Source: Hybos culiciformis
Taxonomy: Eukaryota > Arthropoda > Insecta > Diptera > Hybotidae
DNA length: 64,000 nt
NCBI GenBank assembly: GCA_964007475.1
Contig: OZ023273.1
Location: 55,757,834 to 55,821,833 of the forward strand
Reading direction: 5' to 3'
Both the position numbers and the translations under genes were made by a program. Shown piece by piece: positions 41,322 through 55,200 of this stretch (positions within the stretch are counted from its first letter, which is position 1; every line of letters begins with the position of its first letter). Below the pieces are notes generated by a model. The model was not told where the DNA came from, searched no databases, and worked only from the letters and a program-made list of their open reading frames with translations.

Positions 41322-41516
41322 TTACGTTCAGATTCTTTGGCAAGTGTATATTCAGGTGCTGGTGAAGGTCGTTATGGTACTGTTGTTGTTAAAGGACAAG
41401 TTGAATTTGGTATGCAATACAATTATAAAATGAGTGCTTTGGAAGTTCATGTAGTCAGATGTAAAGATTTAGCAGCGGTTGACGTTAAACGTAATCGTAG
41501 TGATCCCTACGTTAAG
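41322..41516 (+). CDS. btsz: bitesize exon encoding the first half of C2A
   Basis: 65 codons, phase 0 at both ends, between TTTATTCAG and GTAAAA. Residues 1-20 (LRSDSLASVYSGAGEGRYGT) are the conserved pre-C2A segment. C2A begins at about residue 24 with KGQVEFGMQYNY. Strands and loop 1 follow: LEVHVVRCKDLAAVD, then KRNRSDPYVK. This is the C2 signature in which Asp side chains of loop 1 can contact calcium or phosphoinositide head groups. Bitesize is a synaptotagmin-like protein whose C2 domains bind PIP2 and which organises F-actin with Moesin at apical junctions in fly epithelia (established knowledge). Confidence 0.95.
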
Positions 41517-42581
41517 GTAAAATGGAAACAAAAATTTTACATTTCAATTTTAACTGATATTTAATGTTGATATTTGTTAAGAATTAATGCGTCTTACATA
41601 AGTCCCAGTCAAATAATCAGAAATTTTTCGGAAATCTCAGCAAAAGCTCACTAGAGTTATTTGAAGTTAAATGACATAATTTTTACGCTTGTTGCCCATA
41701 TCTTAAGATCTATTTCAACGTTCTGAAGTAGCATCAAGTAATTGTCATAAAGTTTGTAATAATGTAATAATATTGCTTGATTATTTTCAAAATTTAAAAT
41801 ATATTTTAATATTAAAACTCCATTAAAAAGTTCATAAAATGTATGCAATGTATTAGATAGACTCAAGTTTATTTATTTAAAACTGAAAATTATAAAATAT
41901 ATATATAGTATACTTTTTATTTAGAAAATTTTCTAAAAACAAATTATTAGGAGATTTTACTTTTTAGTTTTAATTAGTTTTATACAATTTCATATTTATT
42001 CTAATTTTTAAAACAGATAACATAGAAAAACTAAATTTTAATCAAAATTATAAAAATATGAACTTTAGCATTTCACTAACTTCTAAATTTAGAAAGATAA
42101 ACTTTTTAAACTATTTATCCTTTGAAATGAGAGTATAATGTATCTAAATCCATTAAAGGTTCGAAATAATTCCAATTAGTTGGGGTGTTGCAAATGAAAA
42201 TTTAACTTTCATTCAAAGAAGTTTTATTATTCGTATTCGCAAGTAGACTTTGTGAATTCAGAGATCTAAATTTTTTACAAGTTTTTAAATAAATTAAAAT
42301 CAAAAAACCATAAATATCCTTCAAGTATGAATCTTATAATTTTTTTTTATACCCTACCAACCATATTACACATATATCGTAATTTGCGATGTCATATCTT
42401 TTTTTTTTACACAGAGAAAAAAATTAAAACAAAAAGAACAGGCACTTTAAAAAAAAAAAACATAATCACAAAGAATAATGTGAAAATAATATCCTTTATA
42501 TAATATTATCAACATTTATACATACATACTATGTTCATTCATTCATTCATTTTTATTTATGGTTTTTTTTTTTTCTTTAAG

Positions 42582-42836
42582 CTATATCTATTACCGGATA
42601 AATCAAAAAGTGGTAAACGTAAGACAAAAGTTAAAAAACACACCCTTAATCCAATATTTGATGAAATATTACGTTTCCATATGCCATTAAGTAGTTTAGA
42701 ATCAAGAACATTATGGTTAACTGTATGGCATTCAGATATGTTTGGACGTAATGATTTTTTGGGTGAAGTTACAATAAATTTACAAGGAAGAGTGTTTGAT
42801 AATCCACAATCACAATGGTATTTACTACAGGAAAGA
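42582..42836 (+). CDS. btsz: bitesize exon encoding the second half of C2A
   Basis: 85 codons, phase 0, acceptor TTTCTTTAAG and donor GTAAGT. It continues SDPYVK|LYLLPDKSKSGKRKTKVKK and NPIFDEILRF, a polybasic strand typical of PIP2-binding C2 domains. The calcium-binding loop 3 reads WHSDMFGRNDFLGEV, where the usual first Asp of DxD is His, so C2A probably does not coordinate calcium fully. C2A ends at FDNPQSQWYLLQER. The AT-rich minus-strand frames over this exon are shadows. Confidence 0.96.
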
Positions 42837-44321
42837 GTAAGTATAAAAATAAATTTAGAAAAGGATGTAAGCAAAAATATAAAAATAGCAAATTAGTATT
42901 AAATTTCCATTTTTTTTTTTTTAAATGGAAAACAATAAATAATGTAAATGAAACTTGATTGAGTTTTCTTGAGAAAACAAAATTAAAGTAAATATTATGT
43001 ATATAATTGTACATTGTTATATAATATGCGTACCTGTACCTACTATGTAATATGTATATATTTATTGTATCTACATATACCTATTTTATAACTTTTTAAT
43101 GCTGAAAATTCATAGCAAATAATATAATGTGTCTTTATTAGCCGATTATTCAAAAATAATAAAAATAAATAAATAATTCGAATGTGAAAAATAGTAAATA
43201 AAAAATAGTAAACTTCAACAAAAGAAGTACAAATGTGTTTCCCAGAGTTGAAATTATGGTTCTACGGGATATTATAAATTTTCATGGAACTTTATAATAC
43301 TTAAAGTTAATTACGAATCAAAGAAAATATTTGCCTTTTTATTTTTCTTTAAATAAATGCCATAGTATGTGTCAAATGTCACAGCTCTCGCATTTGAGAT
43401 AGACATTGTCTGACTCCAATGATTCTTAATAAAATTCTGCCGAAGTTTTCATTCATATTCTGTTATCTATCTTTATTCAAAATCAAAAAGTTTAAGATTA
43501 TATAAAATTCTATATTGGTTCGTAATCATTCCCTTGGTTCTCGAATATAGTATATTCTCTAAAAATAATTTTATCTTTCAATTTAATTTTAAATAAATGA
43601 TTTTACACTTGAGTAAGAAAATTAAAAAGTTTTATTTTTAATTAGAACCAATTCTTATATGATAAAAACAAAATTGTTATTTTTTTATCATGATGTCTTC
43701 AAAGTTTTTTTAACCGCATTTTTTTCTCTTTAATGTTATAAAATTGAAAAAGGAGTGAATTTCATATTTTGTACAACACTTTTTCATTAATCCCAAAAGT
43801 CAACAAAAGGTCTAGACAGTTTTACCAAAATCAAATTTTCCACTATTGGTTTTTCATTTAACCCGAAATTATTATGAATTTGCATCTTTGAAATATGTAT
43901 CAATTTTTTATTATTTGTTACAGAGGAAGTTATTACATTTTAAAATAATAAATAATATTATTAGGTTGTTATCCTTTGAAACGATGTTTTTTTTAATGAA
44001 TTCAGAATTTATGTTAAAGTGAATATGAGAAGAATAATTTCCAATAAAAATTTCATTTTGTACTTAGATATTTTGAATATATTTTTTTATTATTTTTTTT
44101 ATTCTAAATTATTAATGAATAATTTATAATGACCTCAATTTCTGTAAATTCAAGAAAATATTATGGCCTTTAACGCTTTGAACCAACACTTTATTTTAAC
44201 TAAAATTTTAAGAATTTATATTTCATCTAATAATTTCGAACATCAAATATAATTAAAGATTCATGTTGTTATAAAGTTTAAGTTTTTTTGTTTTTTACAA
44301 TAATTATATTTAATTTCACAG

Positions 44322-44596
44322 AGTGAGCCGTTCGATGAAGTAACTGTGAATCGAGGTGATATTATAGTTGGATTAAAATTTGTTCCCCCAGAACATGGAA
44401 TGACATTAGCAACAGCATCATTGCGCAACAGTTTGACTCGTGGTAATAATGCTGCAAATTTAAAGAAATTCGGTAGCATGAAATCCAGTACATTGAAAAA
44501 TTTATCTTCAAAAGGACAACTACATGTTTTGGTCAAAGAAGCTAAAAATTTACAACCAATAAAGCCAAGTGGAGTCTGTGATGCATTTTGTAAAAG
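44322..44596 (+). CDS. btsz: bitesize exon: C2A-C2B linker and start of C2B
   Basis: 275 bp, acceptor TAATTTCACAG, donor GTATTT. It starts SEPFDEVTVNRGDIIVGLKF and VPPEH, the conserved bridge seen after C2A in Slp/Bitesize proteins. A Ser/Thr/Asn-rich linker follows, and C2B starts at SSKGQLHVLVKEAKNLQPIK. Loop 1 is SGVCDAFCK, with one of the two usual loop-1 aspartates. The exon ends two bases into a Ser codon that is completed by the next exon. Confidence 0.95.
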
Positions 44597-45112
44597 GTAT
44601 TTAACTTTGTCTACGATAATGTTTATCCTCCATGTCAAAAAAATATTAGTATAAGATTATTGTTTTACTCAAATCAACGTAAATTCATTTTAGCTTTACA
44701 ATGTGCATTGCATGAAATTTAAAATTACAAATAAATCTATTTTAACCAGCAAGATATAAATGAATATTCAAACAATGAGATCATTTATTATGAAGATAAA
44801 AAAATAAAAAAGTGAATCTAACTCTTAATAACAAAATGTTTTTATAAAAGTTCCTATAAATAAAATTTAATAAATGCATGACATATGTTTGAAGCTAATC
44901 CTCTGAAGCAATTGTGTAATTTTTATGATAAAAGATTTTTTAGCATATTGACATCGATAATAGTAGATATACGTATTTAAGCACTTACAATTAAAGTTAT
45001 TAAAAAAATGACCCTATTCTTGATTAGAAGATTGGTTCAGATCTTATAATAAATCTCTTTATACATATAAATTGTTTAATAATTTACTGAATTTAAATGA
45101 TTCATTTTTCAG

Positions 45113-45321
45113 TTATCTACTACCAGATCGAACCCGTAGTTCAAAACAAAAAACAACGGTTGCAAAACGATCAAATAACCCCATTTGGAATTATACATTT
45201 GTTTATGAAGATGTATCGTTACAAGAACTTTCGGAAAGAGCACTTGAATTAACAATATGGGATCATGATAGATTGGCGAGTAATGAATTTTTAGGTGGTG
45301 TTAGATTTTCACTTGGTTCAG
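45113..45321 (+). CDS. btsz: bitesize exon encoding the core of C2B
   Basis: 209 bp with acceptor TTCATTTTTCAG and donor GTAAGA. It completes the Ser codon, then reads YLLPDRTRSSKQKTTVAKRS and NNPIWNYTFVYEDVS. The polybasic KQKTTVAKR strand matches the PIP2-binding strand of synaptotagmin-like C2B domains. Loop 3 is IWDHDRLASNEFLGGVRFSL: the DxD pair is kept and the last acidic position is Glu. The exon ends with the first base of a Gly codon. Confidence 0.96.
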
Positions 45322-48300
45322 GTAAGAATATTAACATATTAAATATAAATATAAATAAATAGGTGAATAAAAATGTATTTATAATTAAATTTTTATGTTA
45401 CTTCTTTATAACATAAATAAGATTTATAAATATAAAAATAATGGTTTTTTCATTAAAGTTAACTTTATAAAGGGAATCTTTTATTTAATAAAGTCTTTAT
45501 TTATGGTTTATGGGAAAAATTAAACCTTTTTTTGTGGTCTCACATTTTAAATTTATTTTATATATTTTATTAATGTATATTTAAAATACACACGTTTAAC
45601 TTTGTGGTTGCAAAATTAATTTGTATATAGGAAAATATTATTTTTTACCTAGAATGTATAAAAAGTTCTAAATACAAACTATTTTCCTCCAAAAAGACAA
45701 AAATTCAAAATTCAAAAAAATGTATACGTTTTTTTCTAGCTTTGTAATTTAAGCATTAAAAAAGGGTTACAAAAAAACACCACAGATAAACGAATCTTTA
45801 AGAAAAATTTAATAAAAAGTTTCATTGATAAAAACTAAATAACAAAATTATAAATATTTATTTGTAAAAAAGTAAAATATATATTAAATAAACATCACTA
45901 TATTTATATAATTAAATAGAAAGGTTAATGTAGGTACTACTACTGTTCAATCTATTTATCTGTTCAAATTATGCATTTTTTTTTGACAAGCATTGTGCTA
46001 CTGAATCTTAACTTCGTCTTACGTATTTTGTAAAATTAAACTTATTAAATTTATTGAATAAAGTTATATACACAAAGGTTATAATTAAAAAGAAAATTGA
46101 TGTTAAAAACAAAAATTAGCGCAAAATGTATCAACATCAATTTCTTGCCACAAAGTTAGAAAATTGCTATTATAAAAAGAATATAAATTTCACAGGTTTC
46201 TGCGTAATCGCAAATAAGTATAATATAATTTTAACCGCAAACTATATATAATATCCAACTTTATTTGAACAAAAAAGTTAAAATTAAAAACTTCTCCAAT
46301 ATAATAAATTTAAATTTATTATTTTTTAGAATTCTAAATATGGAAAATCTATTTTCAAAACTTTTCGATACAGTATATCTAATTCATATAGCATAGTGAC
46401 AAAGACACCACATTAGTACATAAACATAATACATATATAATAAATAATTTATAGAAATGATATTTAATAATTAGAAATTTCAAATATAGGGCTAAAATAA
46501 AGATATTTTAACATGATTTTTAATTATTAAAAGTGGAAATTAATTAATTAAAACTACCTGTGTCTAAAACTTTTTTTTTTTTAATTAACGAATTTGGTTT
46601 ATTATCTACATTTATCAATTCATTAAATAAAAAGTGTAATAAAACCCGAATAATTCCCTCGGAAAAAATAATAATAATTTAATTATGAAAAATTAAAGAA
46701 TTTGTTTTTAATTCATAAATTTATGTTAAAAAAATATTTTGTACGAAGATTTATGTATTATTAATATTATTAATTAATATTATTACTATATTGAATATTA
46801 AGATATATCGATAAAATTCTGTTGATAAACAAATTTTTAATAGTTAAATAATGTTAGTTATTATTGTTGTTATTATTACTTTGGGCTGATTCAACTATAT
46901 GTTCAATTGATTTATTTAAATAAAATCAGGGTAGTAGCACCTACAATACATATTTTTCATTGTTACATAAATCTAAAATAATCAGTTAGTTTTCAGGGAA
47001 TATTTTCTCAGTAAATTTATAAAATCAATTTACATCCATTAATTTTTCTCTATTTTCAAAACAAATCTGATCGGTTTTGCATCCTTAATAATTAAATAAA
47101 TTGTATAAAATAACTTTTTCCTTACTATTGTGGGTTTCTCAATTTCCTTAAGTAAGGAATAAATTATATATATATAAACAAATTTTATTAAAATACCTAA
47201 TTTATCTTTCTAACTAGCTAGATAAGTTATTTATGTAAAAAAAAAATATGCAATCACAATATCTATAAACATTTTTTATTTATACATTTACGCAAGTATA
47301 CAAACAAATCGAATATTAATAAGAACAAGTAGTGTAAAAAAAGCTTTATTCAATTTGGTTTTGATTATAAAAGATTTTCAATAAATTTTTCAGACAAAAA
47401 ATACATGTATATACAAAAAAGTTCGAAAAATGAAGATAAAGTTTATATTATCCAAATAGGCTTAACTGATATCTTCCAATACTTATAATACTTTCTTTAT
47501 ATGCTATGCAATATAAAAATTAAGGAAATTGTTTTCTTTTAAAACTTTTCCCTACAGTGAAGATGAAGACATTTAGTTGCCAGCACTAGTATTAATATAG
47601 TTTAGAAGAGAAATAGTGCAAATAAATTTAATATTTGTGCACATTATTTCTCTTTAAAATTATTTATCGACAAGTGTTTATAAATGTAGGTGTTCCATCA
47701 TTGAACATAAAAGCATAATGAACTAAAATCGGAAGCGCCTGTTTTTCGGCTTAGGTTGGCTGACAAAATGTTTTTAGTTTCGGTAACATTTTTGAAAAAA
47801 AATCTGCAAATATTGATTAGGTTCGATGACAAAATGGTTTTAATTCCTAGATTCTAAAATATTGAATAATCTAAAATCAATAATCCAAAAATATTAATAT
47901 GTACAATGTACATATGTATAAGATGTTTCTTAATTTTTTAACAGTATTATAAAATCTCTAATTCTGTAATGATAAGTTCAACGACAAACCACAAGATGAC
48001 ATCGAAATGACAAAAAATAGAGGGTTTTCATATTGCAGACATAAAAAATAACATAATTTAAAAAATGTCTTCAGTACGAATGAGTCTTTATACATATCTA
48101 GAAAAGAAATAAAACCATTTAATAAATCAAGAAGTAAAAAATTTTATTGTCTTCCTAAAAAAAAACTTTTTCATAATCCTTATTTCTGTTTTTAAAATAA
48201 AATATAAAATTTAAAGTTATTTTTTTTAAGAAAAAAATTCTTTAGTACAACATTTTATAAAAATATTTTTTTTAATTCTTTAAAAACTTTTTCAATAAAT

Positions 48301-48345
48301 TATTAATTAACTTATAAAATTTTTTCCCTTGTTTTATACTTTTAG
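45322..48345 (+). other. btsz: Last btsz intron, 3.0 kb, no gene seen
   Basis: Donor GTAAGA at 45322 and acceptor TACTTTTAG ending 48345. The interior is AT-rich with no open frame of note. A small imperfect hairpin (47607-47653, AGAGAAATA paired with TATTTCTCT) is present but too short to call a microRNA precursor. Region 47690-47830 is slightly GC-richer without recognisable content. Confidence 0.85.
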
Positions 48346-48488
48346 GTAAATATTATGGGAAGCCAGTTGACTGGATGGATGCAACTGGTAAAGAATTATC
48401 TTTATGGCAGAATATGTTAAATCGACCTAATTTCTGGGTTGAAGGTGCTTTATCGTTACGTTCATCATTAGATGGAATAAAAGATTAA
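48346..48488 (+). CDS. btsz: bitesize terminal coding exon (end of C2B, stop)
   Basis: 47 residues plus TAA. It reads KYYGKPVDWMDATGKELSLW, then QNMLNRPNFWVEGALSLRSS and LDGIKD. The tryptophan-containing WQ.ML..P..WVE...LR block is the characteristic C-terminus of synaptotagmin-like/Bitesize C2B (equivalent of the WHxL region). Phase matches exon 45113-45321 exactly, GG|T-type split Gly codon included. The 3' UTR follows, with a candidate AATAAA 126 bp after the stop. Confidence 0.96.
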
Positions 48489-48613
48489 AACGAATGAGAA
48501 AATTTATTATTATGTATAAAATATTTATTTTTATTTTTTCAAAACTAAAAGAGTATAAACAAAATATTTAAAAAAAATTTTTTTTTTTTATGCCTTGAAG
48601 GTGTAAAGTTAAA

Positions 48614-48619
48614 AATAAA
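48614..48619 (+). terminator. btsz: Candidate btsz poly(A) signal AATAAA
   Basis: First canonical AATAAA after the btsz stop (48486-48488). Another lies at 48918-48923. In DNA this AT-rich the hexamer is common, so which one is used is unknown. Confidence 0.4.
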
Positions 48620-51600
48620 TTTCTAGATTAAGAGCTGAATGTAAGAAAAAAGAGATTTAAAATATATTTATATATTATATATAATATTAAATTCATCATA
48701 TTTTAAGTATTAACCTTTAAGTGTAATTTACGTTACTGATTACAAGAACATTCTAATAGCAAATATTTAAAGTTGTGTTTTATCTTCTGTAAAAATACAT
48801 TAAATTTTTTTTAATTAGTTGATTAAGCCAAATAGTTTTCGAATAGCCAAATAGTTAACCGAATTTTATTCATCAACTTTCGTGTTAAGTTTTTCATTTC
48901 TTTTTTAGAAGAGATTAAATAAACTTACAAAAAAAAAGGCGTTAAAAAAAACAGAAGATATTTCAATATGACTTTAATATAAACCTTTTCTTTTCTATCC
49001 TGATAATTGCTCAAAAATTTCTATGGTTTCAGAATAAAAACTATTTTCGTTATTTGAAGAATTGTTAACTAAATGAATGAAAATCTTTTTTCATGAAGTT
49101 TTTTATGGTTTCCATATTTTAATTATTTTAAAGTGAGATCGATATTGAGGTTACATTAAAATAACTTCAAGACTGTTTTCAATTTAGCATATACCGTTTC
49201 TGTATTTAAAAAAAATTAACTACAGAAAATTAAATATGAGAGTGGATAATTAATTATATTTATTCATAAATTATAACAATTTGATTTAAACAATTTAGTA
49301 TTTGAATTCAGCTCTTAATCCGTATGTAAGGAAGTTATGAAAATCCATGACGATAAATTTTGTAATTTAGTATTCTTTTAATTTAAATTTAATCAAATTC
49401 TCCTTTACTCGTACTTTATACAAATCTAATTTCGCATTATGACATTCGAAAAACTATATAATAATTATTCCGAAAACTTTATATTTATATAAAAATAACT
49501 TTAATATTTAATTCTAATGACGAAATCGTATTTCGAAAAAAAAAAAAAAACGATTTATTAATCAAATACTTATAAAACAATTTTTTTAGTAATAAATTCA
49601 ATGTAATGTTTGTAAAATTTACATTAAATTATGTAAATTAAAAAAATTAATTAAATATGACGTTTATAAGTTAAAAAAATGTATTGGTTAAATAAAAAAA
49701 AATCTGTGAAAAATAAAATTTAATTTCTAAAATCTCTTTACAAAAATGTTTTTGATACCTAGCTTTTTTTTCTTGACACGCAAAATGGAAAATTGTTAAA
49801 AGATTTTAATATTTTTTAATATTTCACAAAAAAATAAAAAAATTATTGAAATCATTGAAATATTGTACTATCAAAAAAAATTAATATTAAATAAATATAC
49901 CTACACTACATATAAAAATAAAATTGGATAATATATACATAATATTTTATATTGTAATTTGTAACCATATAAAATTACGAATAATAATCATTTGATAACA
50001 AAATAAATAATACCTAATTGTAATCAATGAGAAAAAAAAATTTGTATTTGATTTTTTTTTTAATTATTTTTATTTTTCCAAAGCCCCCATAAAGAGAATT
50101 TAAACATGGCCAGTTCTAGGAGCAATATTATTTAATATTATTTTAAATAAAATTATTTAATATTATTTTAAATAAAATTACTTAATTAAAATATTCCAAT
50201 TTTTCTTACACATATCATGATCTGTTTTAGATCAATAAGAATACGTATTTGAATTGAACGACAAATCGGACCATTTAATGTTTATTTGGCAGCAAAATAA
50301 TTTTTGGGGAACAAATCAACAGTTTTGTTAATACCAAGAGATGCGTAAAATTCCAAACGAATTTCAAATGTAAAATTATTTTCTGACTCGTTTATTAAAT
50401 ACTTAGGTAGCCTTGAATTCAACATTCAAGGCATTGATGAACGTAGAAAAACAAAATTTTAGGATCCAATACGACAACTCATACTTTATAATTTCTGTTA
50501 ATAGCTATTTTTATTATTCTTTTTTTGAAAAAGAAAATATATGATGAATTAAAAAGATAAATAATGTATATATGAATATATTTATGTATGCATTTGTTTA
50601 TCTGTAATTATAATTATAATTAAAGAGTATTACCGAAATATGTACTTCAAATAGATGATTTTAGTTCATGTTCGGTAAACCAATTTAATACATTAAAACA
50701 AAAATGTTTATATACATAGTTACTTATTATTACATACATATACTATATTTGAATAATAATCTAAAACAATAAATAAAAATATAAAAATATATATTTTGTT
50801 TTTTAAATAAATCAATTTATCGAGAATCAAAAAGATTTTCTTATACATTAGTATATGCATTATACATGCTCTATTCAAGTATTGTGAAAAGCTCTACCTG
50901 GTTTTCGAAAAAACACAATCAATGGAATAATATCGACTCAAAACATAGTAGTAATAAAGCTTTTATACTTGATGTAAAATGAAGATTTTTTAAATACATG
51001 TAAAATGAAAATTTTTTTTAATACATTTTCGTAGAAAATTTGGAAATAATTTTAGTAGTTCAGCTAAATCTTATGTTTGGCAAGTAAATTCAAATATTTT
51101 ATATTATATTTATTTATTTTCCTTATAATTCATTTTTAATTTAATTAATTTTTTCCTAGTCTGCACTCCGACTCAAATCACATTTTTTACAGCTTTTACA
51201 AAAAAAAAGAAAAAAATCTTCGTTTTAACTCTAATTATTTGGTAAGTAGATTGACACCTTCTCAAAACAAAATTCTTCTCTTTTTGAATCAAAATGATAT
51301 TAAACTTAATTTTTATATTTTCATTTTTGATTATATTAACGTATTCTTCTTTAAAGTCTAGTTTTGTATTATTGTAATAAAAACTAAAAATTTTATAAAT
51401 AATAAACCGTTTCTCTACATAAAAATAATAAACACAATTTTATTGTAAATAGTTTAAATTTATTTTGCTTTTTATTTTATTGATATTTTTTTAAATATAT
51501 TTGAGTAATGTTATTCAGAAAAAGAAATCTTTTAGAAAAATATCTAATTTATGCAAAACATAATTACAAAATACCACAATGCATACAAATTTTAATGTTA

Positions 51601-51914
51601 AATTGGTCAGAGATCAGTTAATGTGTTACATAAAAAAAACAAATACCTAAAATATATACATACATATTTGATATTTGGAAAATAAAATTCAAAAAGAAAT
51701 ATAATATACAATATATACACAAGTAAAAAATAAATAATTTAAATTATTATTATACAAAAATTCTTAATGCATGCTGAATTTATTTATATTCAAGAAAATG
51801 TAAAAATTGGTATATAATATTATATATAACAATACTGAGAATGAGGACAACATAATAATATACATAAATCAATGAATTTAATTTTATATTTTTTACAAAT
51901 TAAAACCAAAAGTA

Positions 51915-52210
51915 AAGTGGCCTTTACTCTCGTAGACATGGGTTAAGTTAGGAAAAAGGAGGTTTAACAGGCGACAAAGTTTTTGCTCGCGTAGCCATAG
52001 GAAAAAGGACGTTATTAAAAGAGGATAAAAAAAAGGTTTTAAAAAACAAAAAAAAAATACAACTTTATCTCCAATATTAGAAAAAAATTACCATTTTCAA
52101 AAGAGACTTAAAGCCAGCCAAAAATTACGCGATTATGGCTTTAAGCCGCTTTGAAATTGACATAAGGCCATTATGGCTCGAAATCACTGAATTTTTTAAT
52201 ATGAAAATGC
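51915..52210. other. GC-richer island with imperfect internal direct repeat
   Basis: CTCTCGTAGACATGGG...GGAAAAAGGAGGTT recurs as GCTCGCGTAGCCATAG...GAAAAAGGACGTT about 60 bp later. Downstream are ATTATGGCTTTAAGCC and AAGGCCATTATGGC, similar in wording to the island at 29080. It is probably a decayed repeat; no ends were found. Confidence 0.3.
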
Positions 52211-55200
52211 GATGATCCCTTGTTCAAAGAGGGGTATAAGAAGTGATGATTTATGACATTTCGAACACTGTTGTTAGGCATTATCTCTGTTAGTTGTATT
52301 TTAAAGAATGTAAATTCAAACATAATATTATTGAATTTTATTATTTCTTGGAATCATATAGTTTCAGTAACAAAAATACTAACTATTAACAAAATAATTA
52401 CCTACTGTCTAATTATTAAATTAGCATAAACAAATAAACACAATAATTAATTTGCACTCATAGTGTAAAGGCAGTATTTATACAAAGAATCAAAAAAAAA
52501 ATTGTTAATGACACAATTTGATAGTAAATAGGATTAAGCTTCGAACGCCACAAAAAATTCTTGAAGATTGATTTCCAAAAGATCGTGAAATGTTTAGAAC
52601 ATTTACTTTAATTAAAACTTTAAAGCGAATTTACTAATTTTCCATTTTTATATATAAATTAGCTTTTTTACTATGACTTCAGTATTACCCATGATATAAA
52701 ATTAATAATCTATGAACTTGATTCGATTTTTAAATATTTATTTTTGCATCCAGTACTTCCAAAACAATTTATATGAATAAACTATTCATTTAAACTATTC
52801 ACTGTAGGTCTAATGATTTAGAATTTTTTTTAGAAGAAACTTGTTTATATAAAAAACAAAACTGTGAAATCGAAAATTTCTTTAGATACATTTACTGCTC
52901 TTTTTAACTATACCTACGTTATTACCTTATATAATTTTTTCCTAAACTACATAATTTCTTGTCAACAATTGTGTTATTTTGGGTACTGAAATTGATGGGT
53001 TACCTGATACGAGATTTTAGCCAGAATGAGAAATTTTAATTTTAATTTTAATTTATGTATTGGAAATTTCATTTAACTTCTGAAGACATTATTCACGGAA
53101 CTTCGACTTCAATTAAGATTTTTTTCAGTTTAATACATTAAGAAATTTTTAGTCATATTTCAATTTTAATATTTCAAAACAATCTTTCCTTCCTTCTGGA
53201 ATACTAAATTACTTATTCATATATTTAATATTGTAAAATCTAAAAATTGTTGATAATAAATTAAATTTAACGAGCCCACACTTTAATCACTTTTATAAAA
53301 TATATAATATCGATCTAAACCAAGAGCAAAATTAAATTTCAATAATATAATATTTACAAAATTTTCATACCGATTTTTTTCAGATAATTAATTAATAAAT
53401 TTTAAGATTACGTTAATATTTACGAACATTTGTACTTTTCCTTGTTGAGCTCAACCTAAAAGGCCAAAAGCAAGTTGTTTTTTGTTGTTTTATTTAATGT
53501 TAGTATTAGGAGATCATAATTGAATACAAAAAAAATTGTCGTAAAATATCTTATATTTAATACATTACATTATATCACAAGATTTTACGATAGTTTATCT
53601 AAAGTTTACACATACATACATTACTTAAAAAAAAATCTCTAATGCTAAGTGATATTTTTAATAATAACTAAGAGATAGAAAAATGCACACAAAATACCTT
53701 CTAAATAATTTAAAAGTAAAAAAAATTTATAAAATTTTTACGAACAAAAATCATAACGTGATACTTTTTTACATGTACATGTAATTATTGAAAATATAGG
53801 AAAACATTTATGTAACTATCAGAAAATATTATAATATAAATTGGAATTGGAAATAATAAAAAAAAAAAATTGTAATCATCATTGCTTTAAATCTCATCTT
53901 TTTATTCTTATTTTTTCACCATTTATCGTTCTCGTTCGTTATAAATAAAGCCTTTTAGAGATTTTGTCGAAATTTTAATAGTTGTAAATTTTGTTTCGGT
54001 TCGAATCCAAAAATTAATATAATACTTTCTAGTAAATTTCTTTTATAACATATAAAAAATCATTAATTTTTATTTGCAATGTTATTGTGTCCTTTTTTGG
54101 ACAGTGGTAAAAATATTACCTAAATGTAATGTTCAATAAAAGCTTACAAAAACGAAAATTTCTAAACTAAACTCATTTTATTGCAATTGGCATGCATGCT
54201 AAGATAATTATTGTTAAAAAACTAATTGTTGGCAAAATGACACTATTGCTTTTTCAATCCAAATGTTGTAAGTTTTACAAGTTGCTTAGTCGAAGAAACT
54301 TGTGTTTTTTTTTCTTAAGAAATAATTTCGATTAATTAATAGCGACAAAATCCAAAATTTATTTTCACATCCTTTTCGTAAATAAAATATACAATTATTG
54401 TATACATACTTACTTGATTTTAATTTCGTATCAAAAATCGTCTTAATTTTAATTAAAGCATCTAAAACTGCACTTCATTTTCGAAAATTTATTATCTTTG
54501 TAAGATATTCCTAGAGCTTTTTTTGTGAAAAGTAAAACAATAATTGTCAAATTTTTGTATAACTTTAAGTGACAAAATTTGTAATGTTTAAAAAAAAAAA
54601 TTTAATTGAAAAAAAAAAGTTATTAATTTTACTATAAATAAGAAATGCTGAATTATATTGTAAATTTTGATGCAAAAAAAATACATTAAAAAGTTAATAA
54701 GTTTGGAATAAATAAAAAATTTGTCTTTTTCAAAGGATATACTTATCTTTTTGTTTTATTTCAACTAGTTGCTGAGCTTATTATACAACTTTTTTAGTGC
54801 CAATATGTGTATACTTTTCAATTTATTGAAACATGTTTTTATAAGAGTTGCACAATAAAAATTGAATAGAAAATTAAAAGTTGTAGGTCAAAATTTGGAT
54901 GAAATTTATTATAAATAAAGGCTTAGTCGACTTTCAATTAGATATCAGATGAGTATTACAACTTACAACGTGGTAACATTATGCTTAGGAATTCGTGGGT
55001 GTTAATAAATTAAAAGAAAAGAGGAAAAATCCAGAGGAAAGTAATTACTACGGTTATAATTACAGGTAAGGTTCATAGAAATATAAATTATATGTACATT
55101 CAATGATGACCACATTTTAAGTCATCAAATGTTATAATTATTTTTAAATATATAATGTTCACTCTTTCGCTACGACGCAAACCATCTCGTCTATATATCA

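Noticed and set aside
42557..42874. Minus-strand ORF of 105 codons
   Set aside because: Shadow of the C2A exon on the plus strand.
44261..44638. Minus-strand ORF of 125 codons
   Set aside because: Shadow of the linker/C2B exon, whose translation on the plus strand is conserved Bitesize sequence.
47607..47653. Imperfect hairpin in the last btsz intron as a microRNA precursor
   Set aside because: Only about 47 nt in total with a tiny loop, shorter than insect pre-miRNAs.
55060..55080. ATTACAGGTAAGG, acceptor-donor junction in the intergenic region
   Set aside because: No pyrimidine tract, and it lies beyond the btsz stop codon with no host gene on that strand.
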